DNA from: JANYJJ01 sp038241115
Lineage (GTDB): Bacteria > Pseudomonadota > Gammaproteobacteria > Burkholderiales > Burkholderiaceae_C
NCBI GenBank assembly: GCA_038241115.1
Contig: JBBRGA010000019.1
Location: 1-33,190, forward strand
Length of the DNA: 33,190 nt
Direction: 5' to 3'
The position numbers were made by a program, and so were the translations under genes. Position 1 is the first letter of the stretch. Each line of letters begins with the position of its first letter. The notes beneath the pieces were generated by a model. That model was not told the DNA's origin and did no database searches. It worked only from the letters and a program-made list of their open reading frames with translations. Below are positions 16,640-25,704 of this stretch, piece after piece.

Positions 16640-19600
16640 TTACTGCGGCACAAGTGCCGGAACAGGTGGGGATGAGGATGCGGGTGCCGGCTCAGCTTGG
16701 GCGGGAGCGGGCAGCCCTTGCGATTTGACGTCGGGCAGTTGGATGTTGGGAACGGCCTCGTTCAATTTGCGCTCCACACGCTCGACTTTCGGGTCGCTCC
16801 ACGAACCGCTGATTTGAAATTCACGGGTGTTGGCCTGCATCAACGGTTGACGCAAAAACACCTGCGCCAGGAAAGTGGCCAAACCGACCGCCGGGTTGAT
16901 GACGGCGTAGGCCAGCGAAGCGGTTCCGGCATTCACTTCGGGCACCACGATGACGCGCAGGTTTTGTGATTCAGCCGCGATGTCGGCGCTGCCTTCCATC
17001 AGCACCGCCGCAAGCGAGCCGCGCAGCCGCAGATTATTGGTACGGGCCACGCCTTGGGTCACGCTGACGTCGCCCGCCAAGTTGTCGAAGGCAAAACCTT
17101 GCTGAAACACGTCGCGAAAATCCAGTGCCAAGCGGCGCGGCAGCGACTGCAAACTCAGCACGCTCAGCAGTCGACCTGCGCCCGGGTCAACCTTCAGAAA
17201 TTGGCCGTTTTCCAAGCTCAGATTCATCTGCCCGCTGAGGCTGGGAATGTCCAGTGCCAAGGGAGACCCCAGCCACGCGACTTGTCCCGCCAGCACGCCT
17301 TTGCCACCGTTGAGCGTTTTGGTGTCGGCATTGGAATTGGCTGTGGTGCGCGCACTGGCGATTGTCGAAGCGCCCGCGGCAGATGTGACAGGTGTGGACG
17401 ACGTGGAAGGCGTGGCTGGAAGCAAGCGCTCCAGCAGCGCGCCGCTGTCGGCCAGTTCTAGCTTGAAGTTAAGCGCCATGCGGTTGCGCGGGCGTGGGCT
17501 GTTGACGCTGGCTGGGGCATTCACTGCCGCCCACGTGCCGGTGGCGGTGAGTTTGGCTTCGGGCAGGCTCATGACCAGGCGCGACAACTGCCACTCGCGC
17601 GCGCCGTCGGCGTTCAGTCGGTTGGCCGCCAGCACCTCAACGCGACCCAGGTGCTTGCCACGCAAGGTCAGGTCGTCGACGACGATGTCAAGCGCCGGCA
17701 CGTTGTACGCAACGCCAGGATTCAGCGTGGGTTCAAGCAGGCCGGGGCTTTCGTCAAGCTCGCTGCGCGGCAACGACAAGCGCGCCAGGCGCGCAAAAAT
17801 TTTTGCTTCGCCCTTGATTTCGGCCAGTGCCGAGTTGCGGCGCTGCGCGGCGCTGGGCCCCGCTGGAATCGCCGTAGCGCCCGACCGGTATTCGACGTAA
17901 CCATTGAGCTGCTCGGCGTCGACGTTGACCCGCCACGCGCCGTCTTCTTGGGTCAATCCCGCCACCACGTGGTTCAACCGTCGTGAGCCCGCGACCAGCT
18001 CTTGCGCGCGCAGCGTGATGGCGTTGGGGAAGTAGCTGCTGAGCGGCTGCGCCGCCGGGGCAACCACGGCCACACCGTTGGCCGCGGCAGCAAGCGCAGT
18101 AACAGAGGTTGCGGCGTCGAGTGAGGGCAATGCGGACGCGCCAGAAAGCCTGGCGATCGCGGCATCCCAGGCATCGAAGTTGACGATGGGCAGGTTGATG
18201 TTGGCAGTCACGCCGAAGAGCGGTGTGGGAGCGGTTGGGAGTGGAGATGGGGTCGCGGCTGCGGTTCCTGGTTCAACGACGCCCGAACTGACACTCACGC
18301 CGCCGCGCAGCACGCGCGGCACCTCACCGGACACGTCGCGCACGTACTGCGCACGCACGACGCTGCCCAAATCAAAGCGCAGTTGGTCGCGCACGCTGAC
18401 GGTGGTGGCAGCCGAGGGGGTTGCGGTCGACAGCGTGGCGGCCGAACGCGCGGCGCCTGCATCCGCCAGCATCACTGTTTGAAAGCGCAGCGGCAGCGCC
18501 GCATCGGCCGTCTTGCGCAGCGGCGCGGGCAGATCAGAGGCCATGCCCACCAAGTTGCTGGTCACCAGGACTTCCAAGCCGCTGCGGGTGAAACCCAAGG
18601 CCGCGCGGTAGCTGGCTTGGCCGCTGAGCGCACCCGCGAGGCGCGTGACCCAGCCCAACTCGGTGGCTCTGCGCAGTCCTTCGGCACCGATGCTGCCGCT
18701 GCCCGTAAAACGCACCGCGCCGTCGGCGGCAGAGCCACCATCAAAGTTCACATCACCGCCCCACAGCTTGGCGCTGGCCGCCGCCACGGTGAAGCCCTTT
18801 TGGGTGAAATCGACGCGGCCCTTCGCCGCGCCCAGTAGCGGGTTGTCGGGCTGTATGCGCAGGTCATTGCCAGCCAGCGCCAAGCTGCCTTTGACGCTGG
18901 CGCTGGCCACATCGAACAGCGGAATGTTCAGGCCGAGCTTGAGCTCGGCGTTGCCGGTCGCGCTGCTTTGGGCCAGCACTTTGCGCGTCCAGGCGCCCAC
19001 CGGGGTGACGTTTACAAAGCGCAGCATGTCGGCCAGTGGCCCGCGCGCTTGGCCGTCGAGCACCAACACCGACTTGTCGGCCAGGCTGCGAATGCCGCCG
19101 TGAATTTGCGTGATGTCCAGCCCGGCCCAGCGGGCTTTGGCATTGCGCACTTCGAGTGAAGCGCGGTCAAACACCAACTCGCCGCTGACCTTGCTGAGCG
19201 CGGGCCAGGGCGACTCGAACGCGGCTTCGGCACCCGAGGCGGGCAAGCTGGGAACGTAGGCAAAGTTCACATCGGCCAAGGTGGCCGCCACACGCAGCTG
19301 GCCGTCTTTGGGCGACTTTGCGTAGCGCTCATCGAAGTAAGGAAACTCCCACAAATCGCCCTTGACGCGAAAGCTCACCGCGCTGAGCATGCCGCCCTGC
19401 AGAGCTCGCGCCACGTAGTTGCGGGCACCTTCGGGCAGGCCCAAAGGCAAGTAGCGCGCGGTGCGCACCGCCACGCCGCGGCTGAGCTTGCCGTTGATCT
19501 CCAAATCGCCCGGGTAGCGGCCGCCTTTTGCAAAGCCATCGCCCGCACCGGTGGACCAGGTGCCGCTGAGCTCGCCTTGCACGTCGGCGTTGGCGAAACT

Positions 19601-21385
19601 GGCCCTCTTGATGTCGAGAGTGATTTTTGGGAGTGGCGGTGCAGGAACGGGCGCGCCGGCTCCAGCCTGCGTTTGTGACGCCGCGTTCGACGGCGAATTT
19701 ACGGGCGAGTTCGCAGGCAATTTCACCGGCGTTTTGCCCGCCCCTTGGGCCGTCAGCGCCATCGCTTTTCCCGGCTCGATCCGCCACTGCATCACGCTGG
19801 TCAGTTGATCGAACGGCACCACCGCTTCAGCAAAGACTCCGGGCAAATCGACTGTGCCGCCTGCAGCGAGCGTGACTTCGGCCTGGCCACCTTTCTCGGT
19901 GGCGCTGAGGTCCACGGTCGCACCGCTCAAACCGGGGCGACCCAAGGCTTGCACGCTGGGGCCGGGCCGCGCGGCCAACGAAAAACCGGTGAACAGCGCT
20001 TTCACCTGATAGCCCACGGGCGCGTCAACCGGGCCCTCCCAGCGCGTGCTCAATCCCGTGACCAGCCCCTGCGGGCGCAATTCAACAATTTGACTGCGCA
20101 GACCGTCGGTGATCGGCAGGCGCTGCGCCATCTCGGCCATCAAACCAAGGTCAAGTCGCTGCGCGGTGAACTCACCGCTTCGAACCGCTTGGCCGGGTGC
20201 GCAAGCGAGTTCGCAGCGCAGCACCAAGCTCATGTCGCTGCGCGGCCACTGCAACGCGCTGGGCACACCTTGTTCATCGACCATCGATAGCGAAAAACTG
20301 AATTTTTCCGCCGCTAAACGCAATGTGTCGCCTTGCCGCTGGGCCTGCAAACGGCCTTGCAAATGATCAAAAGTCAGGCTTTGCAACTCGGGTGCCAAGC
20401 GCAGCACCACATGGCGCAGCGCCACGTCAGTCACGCCTTCGGTGAGCTTGCCGCTGCGCACCTCCAACCAAGCGCGCACGGCCCCGTGGCCTTCCGACAG
20501 ATCAAGCGGCAGATCGACATGGCCGCGCAACTCATGCAAATCGGCGCGTGGCAAATCGGCGTGTACGGCACCACTCCAGCGTTGCCAGTCGCCGGGACGC
20601 GCGAGCAAGGGCTGCGTGAATTTGCCGCTGACGCTGAAGCGGTCACCCCACTCAGAGGGCGGCGTGCCGTCGAGGCGAAAGTCGTGCTGACGCAAGCCGT
20701 TGCGCAAGACGAATTGCACGTTCGACAAAACCAGCGGCGGCGCGCCGTTGTCTGCATGGCGCTGCGCGTCTGTCCACCTCACCGAGGCCCCGCGAATCAC
20801 CAGCTCGTGTTGCTTGAAAAACCAATCGGACGCAAAAGCGGAATCTTCTGCAGAGGCTTTCGAAGGCGCGCTGAGGTCCAAGCCCGCGATACGCAACCGG
20901 CCCTTCGCGTCACGCTCGACATCCAGCTGAGCGCCGTCGATCAGCAACTGCTCGAACCGAATCTCGAAGGCCAGCAACGAGCTCGGTGACAAGGCCGCCA
21001 CCACCCGCGGCAGGCTCAGCGCAGGTTTCGCGTCGGGCCCCAGTAAAACCACATCGCGCAGCTCAAATGAAGGAACCCAACCGCCGGATGTGACGGTGAC
21101 ACCGCCAATGCGAACCGGCACACCCAAAGCGGCGCTGGCGCGCTGTTCGATGGTGCCGCGCCAGTTTTCGATGTGGGGCAGAATCGCCCACTGAACGAGC
21201 AGCCACGCGACCACCAGCAGGCTCAGAACACCACCCAAAACCAGCGTTATGAGCCCCGCAATCCGACGCACTGAGCGAACCCCAGCGCCGGCCCAACCGC
21301 CAAGCCTGCCGCCGCCCCCACTGAACCTGCGGCGCGAGTTGCGGGAGTCGTTGGAAGGATGCGTCTCGTTGGGGATGTTTGACAT
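16640..21385 (-). CDS. yhdP: YhdP family AsmA-like envelope protein
   Basis: A 1581-residue giant protein of the TIGR02099/YhdP family. AsmA-like members such as YhdP, TamB and YdbH form bridges that move phospholipids to the outer membrane. A Gly/Arg-rich cytoplasmic N-terminus is followed by one transmembrane helix (about residues 40-72, GLITLVLGGVLSLLVVAWLLVQWAI), then a very long beta-rich periplasmic part. The C-terminal AsmA-like end is seen in RRLALDFRDVFQQGFAFDNLAGDV and AYAVINPAVGLATFLAQ, ending in a Pro/Ala tail. An in-frame 12-bp tandem repeat (19692-19727) lies in a proline/serine linker. The gene is divergent from glnE (81-nt gap). The start at ATG 21385 lacks a strong Shine-Dalgarno, but the transmembrane helix supports it. 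Confidence 0.92.
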   Translation of the reverse strand: MSNIPNETHPSNDSRNSRRRFSGGGGRLGGWAGAGVRSVRRIAGLITLVLGGVLSLLVVAWLLVQWAILPHIENWRGTIEQRASAALGVPVRIGGVTVTSGGWVPSFELRDVVLLGPDAKPALSLPRVVAALSPSSLLAFEIRFEQLLIDGAQLDVERDAKGRLRIAGLDLSAPSKASAEDSAFASDWFFKQHELVIRGASVRWTDAQRHADNGAPPLVLSNVQFVLRNGLRQHDFRLDGTPPSEWGDRFSVSGKFTQPLLARPGDWQRWSGAVHADLPRADLHELRGHVDLPLDLSEGHGAVRAWLEVRSGKLTEGVTDVALRHVVLRLAPELQSLTFDHLQGRLQAQRQGDTLRLAAEKFSFSLSMVDEQGVPSALQWPRSDMSLVLRCELACAPGQAVRSGEFTAQRLDLGLMAEMAQRLPITDGLRSQIVELRPQGLVTGLSTRWEGPVDAPVGYQVKALFTGFSLAARPGPSVQALGRPGLSGATVDLSATEKGGQAEVTLAAGGTVDLPGVFAEAVVPFDQLTSVMQWRIEPGKAMALTAQGAGKTPVKLPANSPVNSPSNAASQTQAGAGAPVPAPPLPKITLDIKRASFANADVQGELSGTWSTGAGDGFAKGGRYPGDLEINGKLSRGVAVRTARYLPLGLPEGARNYVARALQGGMLSAVSFRVKGDLWEFPYFDERYAKSPKDGQLRVAATLADVNFAYVPSLPASGAEAAFESPWPALSKVSGELVFDRASLEVRNAKARWAGLDITQIHGGIRSLADKSVLVLDGQARGPLADMLRFVNVTPVGAWTRKVLAQSSATGNAELKLGLNIPLFDVASASVKGSLALAGNDLRIQPDNPLLGAAKGRVDFTQKGFTVAAASAKLWGGDVNFDGGSAADGAVRFTGSGSIGAEGLRRATELGWVTRLAGALSGQASYRAALGFTRSGLEVLVTSNLVGMASDLPAPLRKTADAALPLRFQTVMLADAGAARSAATLSTATPSAATTVSVRDQLRFDLGSVVRAQYVRDVSGEVPRVLRGGVSVSSGVVEPGTAAATPSPLPTAPTPLFGVTANINLPIVNFDAWDAAIARLSGASALPSLDAATSVTALAAAANGVAVVAPAAQPLSSYFPNAITLRAQELVAGSRRLNHVVAGLTQEDGAWRVNVDAEQLNGYVEYRSGATAIPAGPSAAQRRNSALAEIKGEAKIFARLARLSLPRSELDESPGLLEPTLNPGVAYNVPALDIVVDDLTLRGKHLGRVEVLAANRLNADGAREWQLSRLVMSLPEAKLTATGTWAAVNAPASVNSPRPRNRMALNFKLELADSGALLERLLPATPSTSSTPVTSAAGASTIASARTTANSNADTKTLNGGKGVLAGQVAWLGSPLALDIPSLSGQMNLSLENGQFLKVDPGAGRLLSVLSLQSLPRRLALDFRDVFQQGFAFDNLAGDVSVTQGVARTNNLRLRGSLAAVLMEGSADIAAESQNLRVIVVPEVNAGTASLAYAVINPAVGLATFLAQVFLRQPLMQANTREFQISGSWSDPKVERVERKLNEAVPNIQLPDVKSQGLPAPAQAEPAPASSSPPVPALVPQ
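19692..19727. repeat. 12-bp in-frame tandem repeat within yhdP
   Basis: Three units of 12 bp: ggcgaatttacg, ggcgagttcgca and ggcaatttcacc. On the minus strand they encode successive tetrapeptides of the NSPx kind in the linker KLPANSPVNSPSNAAS. Confidence 0.7.
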
Positions 21386-21466
21386 GAACGGGTGGGGGCT
21401 GCGGATGCGGGCAAACCAACCCCCGAAACCGCAAAAAGAAATCTAGCACAGGCATGCCGCCACACC

Positions 21467-24442
21467 ATGGTCAGCCCCGCGGCTTTACCGCCTGAAACCT
21501 CAACTGTTGCAGCGCCCAGCGGGGCCATCAAAGCTGCCACAGCCCACCACAGCCGCTATGTGCAGCGCATACGTCGGCGCTACGCAGATGATCTGACAAA
21601 GCTTCCGGGAGGGCTGCCGCGCCGCGAAGTCATCACCGCGCTGGTCTTGAAACTCGTGGCCGAAGGTCGCTCGCTGGGCAGCGCGCTGCGAGTGACGCGC
21701 CAGTTGGTGCTGGAACGTTTGGCGGTGCTGGATATAGAGGCCGGATGCTCCATGCCAGACATCACGCTGGCGATGACCGAGTTGGCCGAGGTGACGCTTG
21801 AGTTGGCCCTGGCGAACGCCAGCGCCGAGCACGATGCACGCCATGGCGCTCCGCTGAACGCCGCAGGGCAGCGCATCGAGTTTTGGGTGGTCGGCATGGG
21901 CAAGCTGGGCGCGCGCGAGTTGAATGTGTCGTCCGACATTGATTTGATCTACGTCTACGAAGACGCCGGCCACACCGCCGGGCCCATGGTGATCAGCGCG
22001 CACGAGTATTTTTCGCAATTGGTGCGCACGCTCTACACACTGATCGGCGACGTCACCGAAGACGGTTTCGTGTTTCGGGTGGACTTGGCCTTGCGCCCGA
22101 ACGGCAACTCGGGGCCGCCCGCAGTCAGCTTGGCGATGCTGGAGGAATACCTGCAGGTACAGGGCCGTGAGTGGGAGCGTTTTGCGTGGCTCAAGAGCCG
22201 CGTGGTCGCGCCGCGTGCCAGCGTGACCAGCGGCAGGGCTTTGGCGCTGCGCGACATCGTTACCGCCTTTGTTTATCGAAAATATCTGGACTACGGCGTG
22301 TTCGAGGGCCTGCGCCAATTGCACCGAAAAGTGCGCGAGGAAGCACAGCGCCGCGCAGCCGGCCGGCCCGAACGCGCCAATGACGTGAAGCTGTCACGCG
22401 GCGGCATCCGCGAGATTGAATTCATCGTGCAATTGCTGCTGGTGGTACGCGGCGGGCAGTTTCCCGAAATGCGCACGCGCTCCACCTTGAAGGCGCTGAG
22501 CAAGCTGTCAGCAGCGGGTGTCATCAAAATCAGCACGGCCCACAAACTGGCCGAGGCCTACATATTTCTGCGCCGCGTGGAACACCGCATTCAGTACCTG
22601 GATGACCAGCAAACGCACATGCTGCCCACCGTGGATGCCGACTTGAACTGGATTGCGCGCAGCATGGCCGTGGACGGTGCTGCTGAAACTGGAACTGACA
22701 GCGGCGGCGGAAGTGACGGTGGCCGAGACACAGACACAGACACAGACACCGACACAGACAAAGACACAGACACCGACACCAGCGCCGGAGCGTCCACCCG
22801 CGCGCTGCTTGCTCGCTTGGGCGAAGTGCGTGAATTCGTGGCGGGCGAATTTGATGCCCTGCTGCACGAAGGCCAGGCTCCGGCGCCGAGCGGCAACACC
22901 GCTCCCTGTAAAAACTGCGGTCCACAGGCTTTGCCGATTGACAGCGAGGGCTTCATCGAAGGCCTGCCTCCCGCGCTGGCACAGCGCGTCAAACCGTGGT
23001 GTGAGCAGCCCAAAATCAAGGCGCTGCGCGATGACAGCAAACTGCGCTTGGCTCGCTTGATCACGCGCGCGGCCGACGCGGTGAAGGCTGAGCGCTGCAG
23101 CCTGGCCGCCGCGCTCAGCTTCATCGACTGGCTGGAACCGCTGCTGCGCCGTGACAGCTATTTGGCGCTGCTGGTCGAACGCCCCGAAGTGCACAGCCGC
23201 TTGCTGCGTCTGCTGGGGCTGGCGCGCTGGCCCACGCGCTATTTGATGCGCCACCCGGGCGTGATTGACGAGCTGGCCGATGAACGATTGCTGCACAGCC
23301 GCTTTGACGCCGCCGAGTTCTGCGCCGAGCTGGACGCGCGCCACGAAGCCTGGACGCGGTCGGGGCAGGCCGACGAAGAATCACTGCTGGACACCTTGCG
23401 CCGCGCCCACCACGCCGAGGTCTTTCGCACGCTGGTGCGCGACGTCGAAGGTCACATCACGGTCGAACAAGTGGCTGACGATTTGTCGGCTCTGGCCGAC
23501 GCCACGCTGAGTTGCTCGCTGCGCTGGTGTTGGCAGCACTTCAAGCAAAAACACCGCACTTTGGAAGACGGTGGGCCGCGCATTGCGGTGATCGCTTACG
23601 GAAAATTGGGCGGCAAAGAGCTCGGCTATGGCGGCGACCTGGACGTGGTTTTTTTGTACGACGACGCGCATGAGAACGCGGCTGAAATTTACGCCGCATA
23701 CGTTCGCAAACTCATAGGCTGGCTGACGCTGCGCACCGGCGCGGGCGAACTGTTCGACATCGATACCGCGCTGCGCCCCAACGGTGCATCAGGCCTGTTG
23801 GTGACTTCCATTTCTCGCTTTGCCGACTACCAAACCGGGCGAGGCAGCAATACCGCATGGACCTGGGAACACCAAGCCATCACCCGGGCCCGGTTTTGCG
23901 CGGGTTACGCGCCGCTGGAGGCTCAATTTGAGGCGGTTCGCCGCGCCGTCATGCGCGCGCCACGCGACGCGTCGGCACTGCGAGCCGAGGTGCAAAGCAT
24001 GCGCAACAAAGTGCGCAGCGCCCATCCAATGCGTAACTCGGTCCATGAATCCGTGCGTGACCCGGCGGGCGACGCGGCCTCGGGCGCCATGTTTGATGTC
24101 AAACACAGCGCCGGCGGCATGATGGATGTTGAGTTTGCGGTGCAGTATTTGCTGCTGGAGTTTTCGCATTTGCACCCCGAGCTGCTCGACAACGTCGGCA
24201 ACATCGCTTTGTTGCAGCGTGCAGAAGCGGCTGGTTTGTTGCCCGCAGGCATGGCAACGGCTGCCGCCGATGCCTACCGCGATTTGCGCCGCGCACAGCA
24301 TGCGGCACGCTTGAACGAGGCACCCACTCAAGTCGGCATTGACGAGATGGCGGCGCAGCGAGATGCGGTACTGGCGCTGTGGCGCGAGGTCTTTGAAGTG
24401 CACTCTCTTCCCCTTGAAGACGGCGCACCGAAGCAGACGTGA
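21467..24442 (+). CDS. glnE: Bifunctional glutamine synthetase adenylyltransferase/adenylyl-removing enzyme
   Basis: A 991-residue enzyme that adenylylates and deadenylylates glutamine synthetase in response to PII and glutamine. There are two nucleotidyltransferase domains. The N-terminal one carries GMGKLGARELNVSSDIDLIY near residues 144-163 (removase). The C-terminal one carries AYGKLGGKELGYGGDLDVVF near residues 710-729 (transferase). Each is followed by its helical domain (SRGGIREIEF; AGGMMDVEFAVQYL). E. coli GlnE is 946 residues. The extra length is explained by a linker insertion near residues 400-490 with a (Asp-Thr)n repeat and a CKNC pair (Cys481, Cys484). I chose ATG 21467 (MVSPAAL). 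A GTG at 21392 would add 25 poorly supported residues. The TGA overlaps the next gene's GTG. Confidence 0.95.
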   Translation: MVSPAALPPETSTVAAPSGAIKAATAHHSRYVQRIRRRYADDLTKLPGGLPRREVITALVLKLVAEGRSLGSALRVTRQLVLERLAVLDIEAGCSMPDITLAMTELAEVTLELALANASAEHDARHGAPLNAAGQRIEFWVVGMGKLGARELNVSSDIDLIYVYEDAGHTAGPMVISAHEYFSQLVRTLYTLIGDVTEDGFVFRVDLALRPNGNSGPPAVSLAMLEEYLQVQGREWERFAWLKSRVVAPRASVTSGRALALRDIVTAFVYRKYLDYGVFEGLRQLHRKVREEAQRRAAGRPERANDVKLSRGGIREIEFIVQLLLVVRGGQFPEMRTRSTLKALSKLSAAGVIKISTAHKLAEAYIFLRRVEHRIQYLDDQQTHMLPTVDADLNWIARSMAVDGAAETGTDSGGGSDGGRDTDTDTDTDTDKDTDTDTSAGASTRALLARLGEVREFVAGEFDALLHEGQAPAPSGNTAPCKNCGPQALPIDSEGFIEGLPPALAQRVKPWCEQPKIKALRDDSKLRLARLITRAADAVKAERCSLAAALSFIDWLEPLLRRDSYLALLVERPEVHSRLLRLLGLARWPTRYLMRHPGVIDELADERLLHSRFDAAEFCAELDARHEAWTRSGQADEESLLDTLRRAHHAEVFRTLVRDVEGHITVEQVADDLSALADATLSCSLRWCWQHFKQKHRTLEDGGPRIAVIAYGKLGGKELGYGGDLDVVFLYDDAHENAAEIYAAYVRKLIGWLTLRTGAGELFDIDTALRPNGASGLLVTSISRFADYQTGRGSNTAWTWEHQAITRARFCAGYAPLEAQFEAVRRAVMRAPRDASALRAEVQSMRNKVRSAHPMRNSVHESVRDPAGDAASGAMFDVKHSAGGMMDVEFAVQYLLLEFSHLHPELLDNVGNIALLQRAEAAGLLPAGMATAAADAYRDLRRAQHAARLNEAPTQVGIDEMAAQRDAVLALWREVFEVHSLPLEDGAPKQT
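22727..22780 (+). repeat. Hexanucleotide repeat (GACACA) within glnE
   Basis: Nine 6-bp units, GACACA or GACACC with one GACAAA, encode eight Asp-Thr pairs and one Asp-Lys pair (residues 421-438). A Ser/Gly/Asp-rich stretch precedes it. It sits in the linker between the N-terminal catalytic half and the central region, and any gain or loss of units keeps the frame. Confidence 0.9.
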
Positions 24443-25131
24443 AGACGGTGAACACCCACGGACCCACCGACGTGCGGTCAGCTCGCTCGCAGCCGGCCCT
24501 TGTCAATGAAAAGGGAGCCCACGGGAGAGATGGCACAGCGAAGACCTGGGTCGCGGTCACGGCCTTCTGGATGCTTGGGTCGCTGATCGCCTGGCCCCTG
24601 GAGCACCACGCCATCGACTGGCAACCGGCGCTTGCGTTCACACAAGCTTGGCGCGCCTTCAGCGCAGCTTTCGTGCACTACAGCCCGATGCACTTGGGCG
24701 CCAATTTTGTCGGCGCGGCGCTGGTCGGCATCTTCGGCTGGACAGCCCAAGCGCCTCGCCGAATGGCCGTGGCGTGGCTCGCCGCGTGGCCGCTCACACA
24801 ACTCGGTTTGCTGGTGCAACCCAGCCTGTTGCATTACGGCGGCTTGTCGGGTGTGCTGCATGCGGGCGTGATCATCGTGTGCATGCATTTGATGCTCGCA
24901 GGCACGCCAACACAACGCCGTGTCGGCGCGGCGACGTGGCTGGTTGTGATGGTCAAAGTGTTGCTGGAAACCCCTTGGAAAGGCCCGCTGAGCCACCCCC
25001 TGGAGTGGGACATCGCTGTGGCGCCCATGGCGCACGCCACGGGTGTGGTCGCAGGCCTGATTTCCTCTGCGGTTGCGATTGCAGTGACGCTGTTGATGCG
25101 TCGCGCAAATCCCGACGTCGCACCTTCATGA
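24439..25131 (+). CDS. rrtA: Rhombosortase-like rhomboid-family intramembrane serine protease
   Basis: A 230-residue polytopic membrane protein with about six hydrophobic helices from residue 36 on. Catalytic-type motifs are HxxxN in HLGANF (His85, Asn89), GGLSGVLH with predicted nucleophile Ser137 and His141, and a late His199 in MAHATGVVAG. GxSGxxH with a nearby histidine is the pattern of rhombosortases, which cleave proteins bearing GlyGly-CTERM tails for surface release. The GTG start overlaps the glnE TGA (GTGA), and its own TGA overlaps the next ATG, so it is coupled to both. The first ~33 residues are polar and unconserved-looking, so a later start is possible. Assignment over an ordinary rhomboid is likely but not certain. 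Confidence 0.8.
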   Translation: MKTVNTHGPTDVRSARSQPALVNEKGAHGRDGTAKTWVAVTAFWMLGSLIAWPLEHHAIDWQPALAFTQAWRAFSAAFVHYSPMHLGANFVGAALVGIFGWTAQAPRRMAVAWLAAWPLTQLGLLVQPSLLHYGGLSGVLHAGVIIVCMHLMLAGTPTQRRVGAATWLVVMVKVLLETPWKGPLSHPLEWDIAVAPMAHATGVVAGLISSAVAIAVTLLMRRANPDVAPS

Positions 25132-25622
25132 CCGTCAAAATCCTGAGCCACCGCCTGCCCGCTGTGGCGGTACAAATTCACGCCGTGCTCGTTCTCGCTC
25201 ACGCCCAAGAAACCAAGCTACTGGGAGTACAAGGCGCAGCGCCGTCGCAGCAAACCGCTGCCGACATTCAAACCAGTGGCGATTTTTTTCTGGGCAGTTT
25301 TGATGATGAAAAACTGATCGGCGTCATCAGCGTGCGCCCTGACGACGAGCTCGGGCAAATCAACATTGCCAGCTTGGTGGTGCACCCGGCACAGCAGCGC
25401 CGCGGCGTGGCGCGTGCGCTGCTGACGAGCGCGTTGCAACGCGCCCCGGGCGCGACTTTTTCGGTGTCAACCGCGGCGAAGAATGCCCCCGCACTGGCGC
25501 TGTACGCGCAATTTGGCTTTGAGCCCTACCGCTGGGGAACCTTGGGCGAAGAAGGCATGGCGCTGGTCAAGTTGCGGCGCAGTCAGCTTGGGGCTGGGTG
25601 CGCCTGCATGGGTAGCGCGTGA
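25128..25622 (+). CDS. GNAT family N-acetyltransferase
   Basis: A 164-residue acetyltransferase of the GNAT fold. The acetyl-CoA-binding motif A is seen in SLVVHPAQQRRGVARALL (Q-x-x-G-x-A loop), followed by the motif B region NAPALALYAQFGFEPYR with the typical N-x-x-A-x-x-L-Y-x-x-x-G-F pattern. The ATG overlaps the rhombosortase TGA (ATGA). A longer frame running back to 24648 reads through the rhombosortase gene and is not used. It is the last gene of glnE-rrtA-GNAT. The acceptor substrate is unknown. The C-terminal end after KLRR is a short Gly/Cys tail without similarity. Confidence 0.9.
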   Translation: MTVKILSHRLPAVAVQIHAVLVLAHAQETKLLGVQGAAPSQQTAADIQTSGDFFLGSFDDEKLIGVISVRPDDELGQINIASLVVHPAQQRRGVARALLTSALQRAPGATFSVSTAAKNAPALALYAQFGFEPYRWGTLGEEGMALVKLRRSQLGAGCACMGSA

Positions 25623-25704
25623 AAGACTGGCTGCAGCGTCGCATGTGAGCTTCAACGCTTGCCCGCCTCAGCTCGTGTCAGCCCGCCTTTGCCGAGGTCG
25701 TTGC

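Noticed and set aside
22727..22780. A CRISPR-like array in glnE because of regular short repeats
   Set aside because: The units are 6 bp, contiguous, in frame and without spacers.
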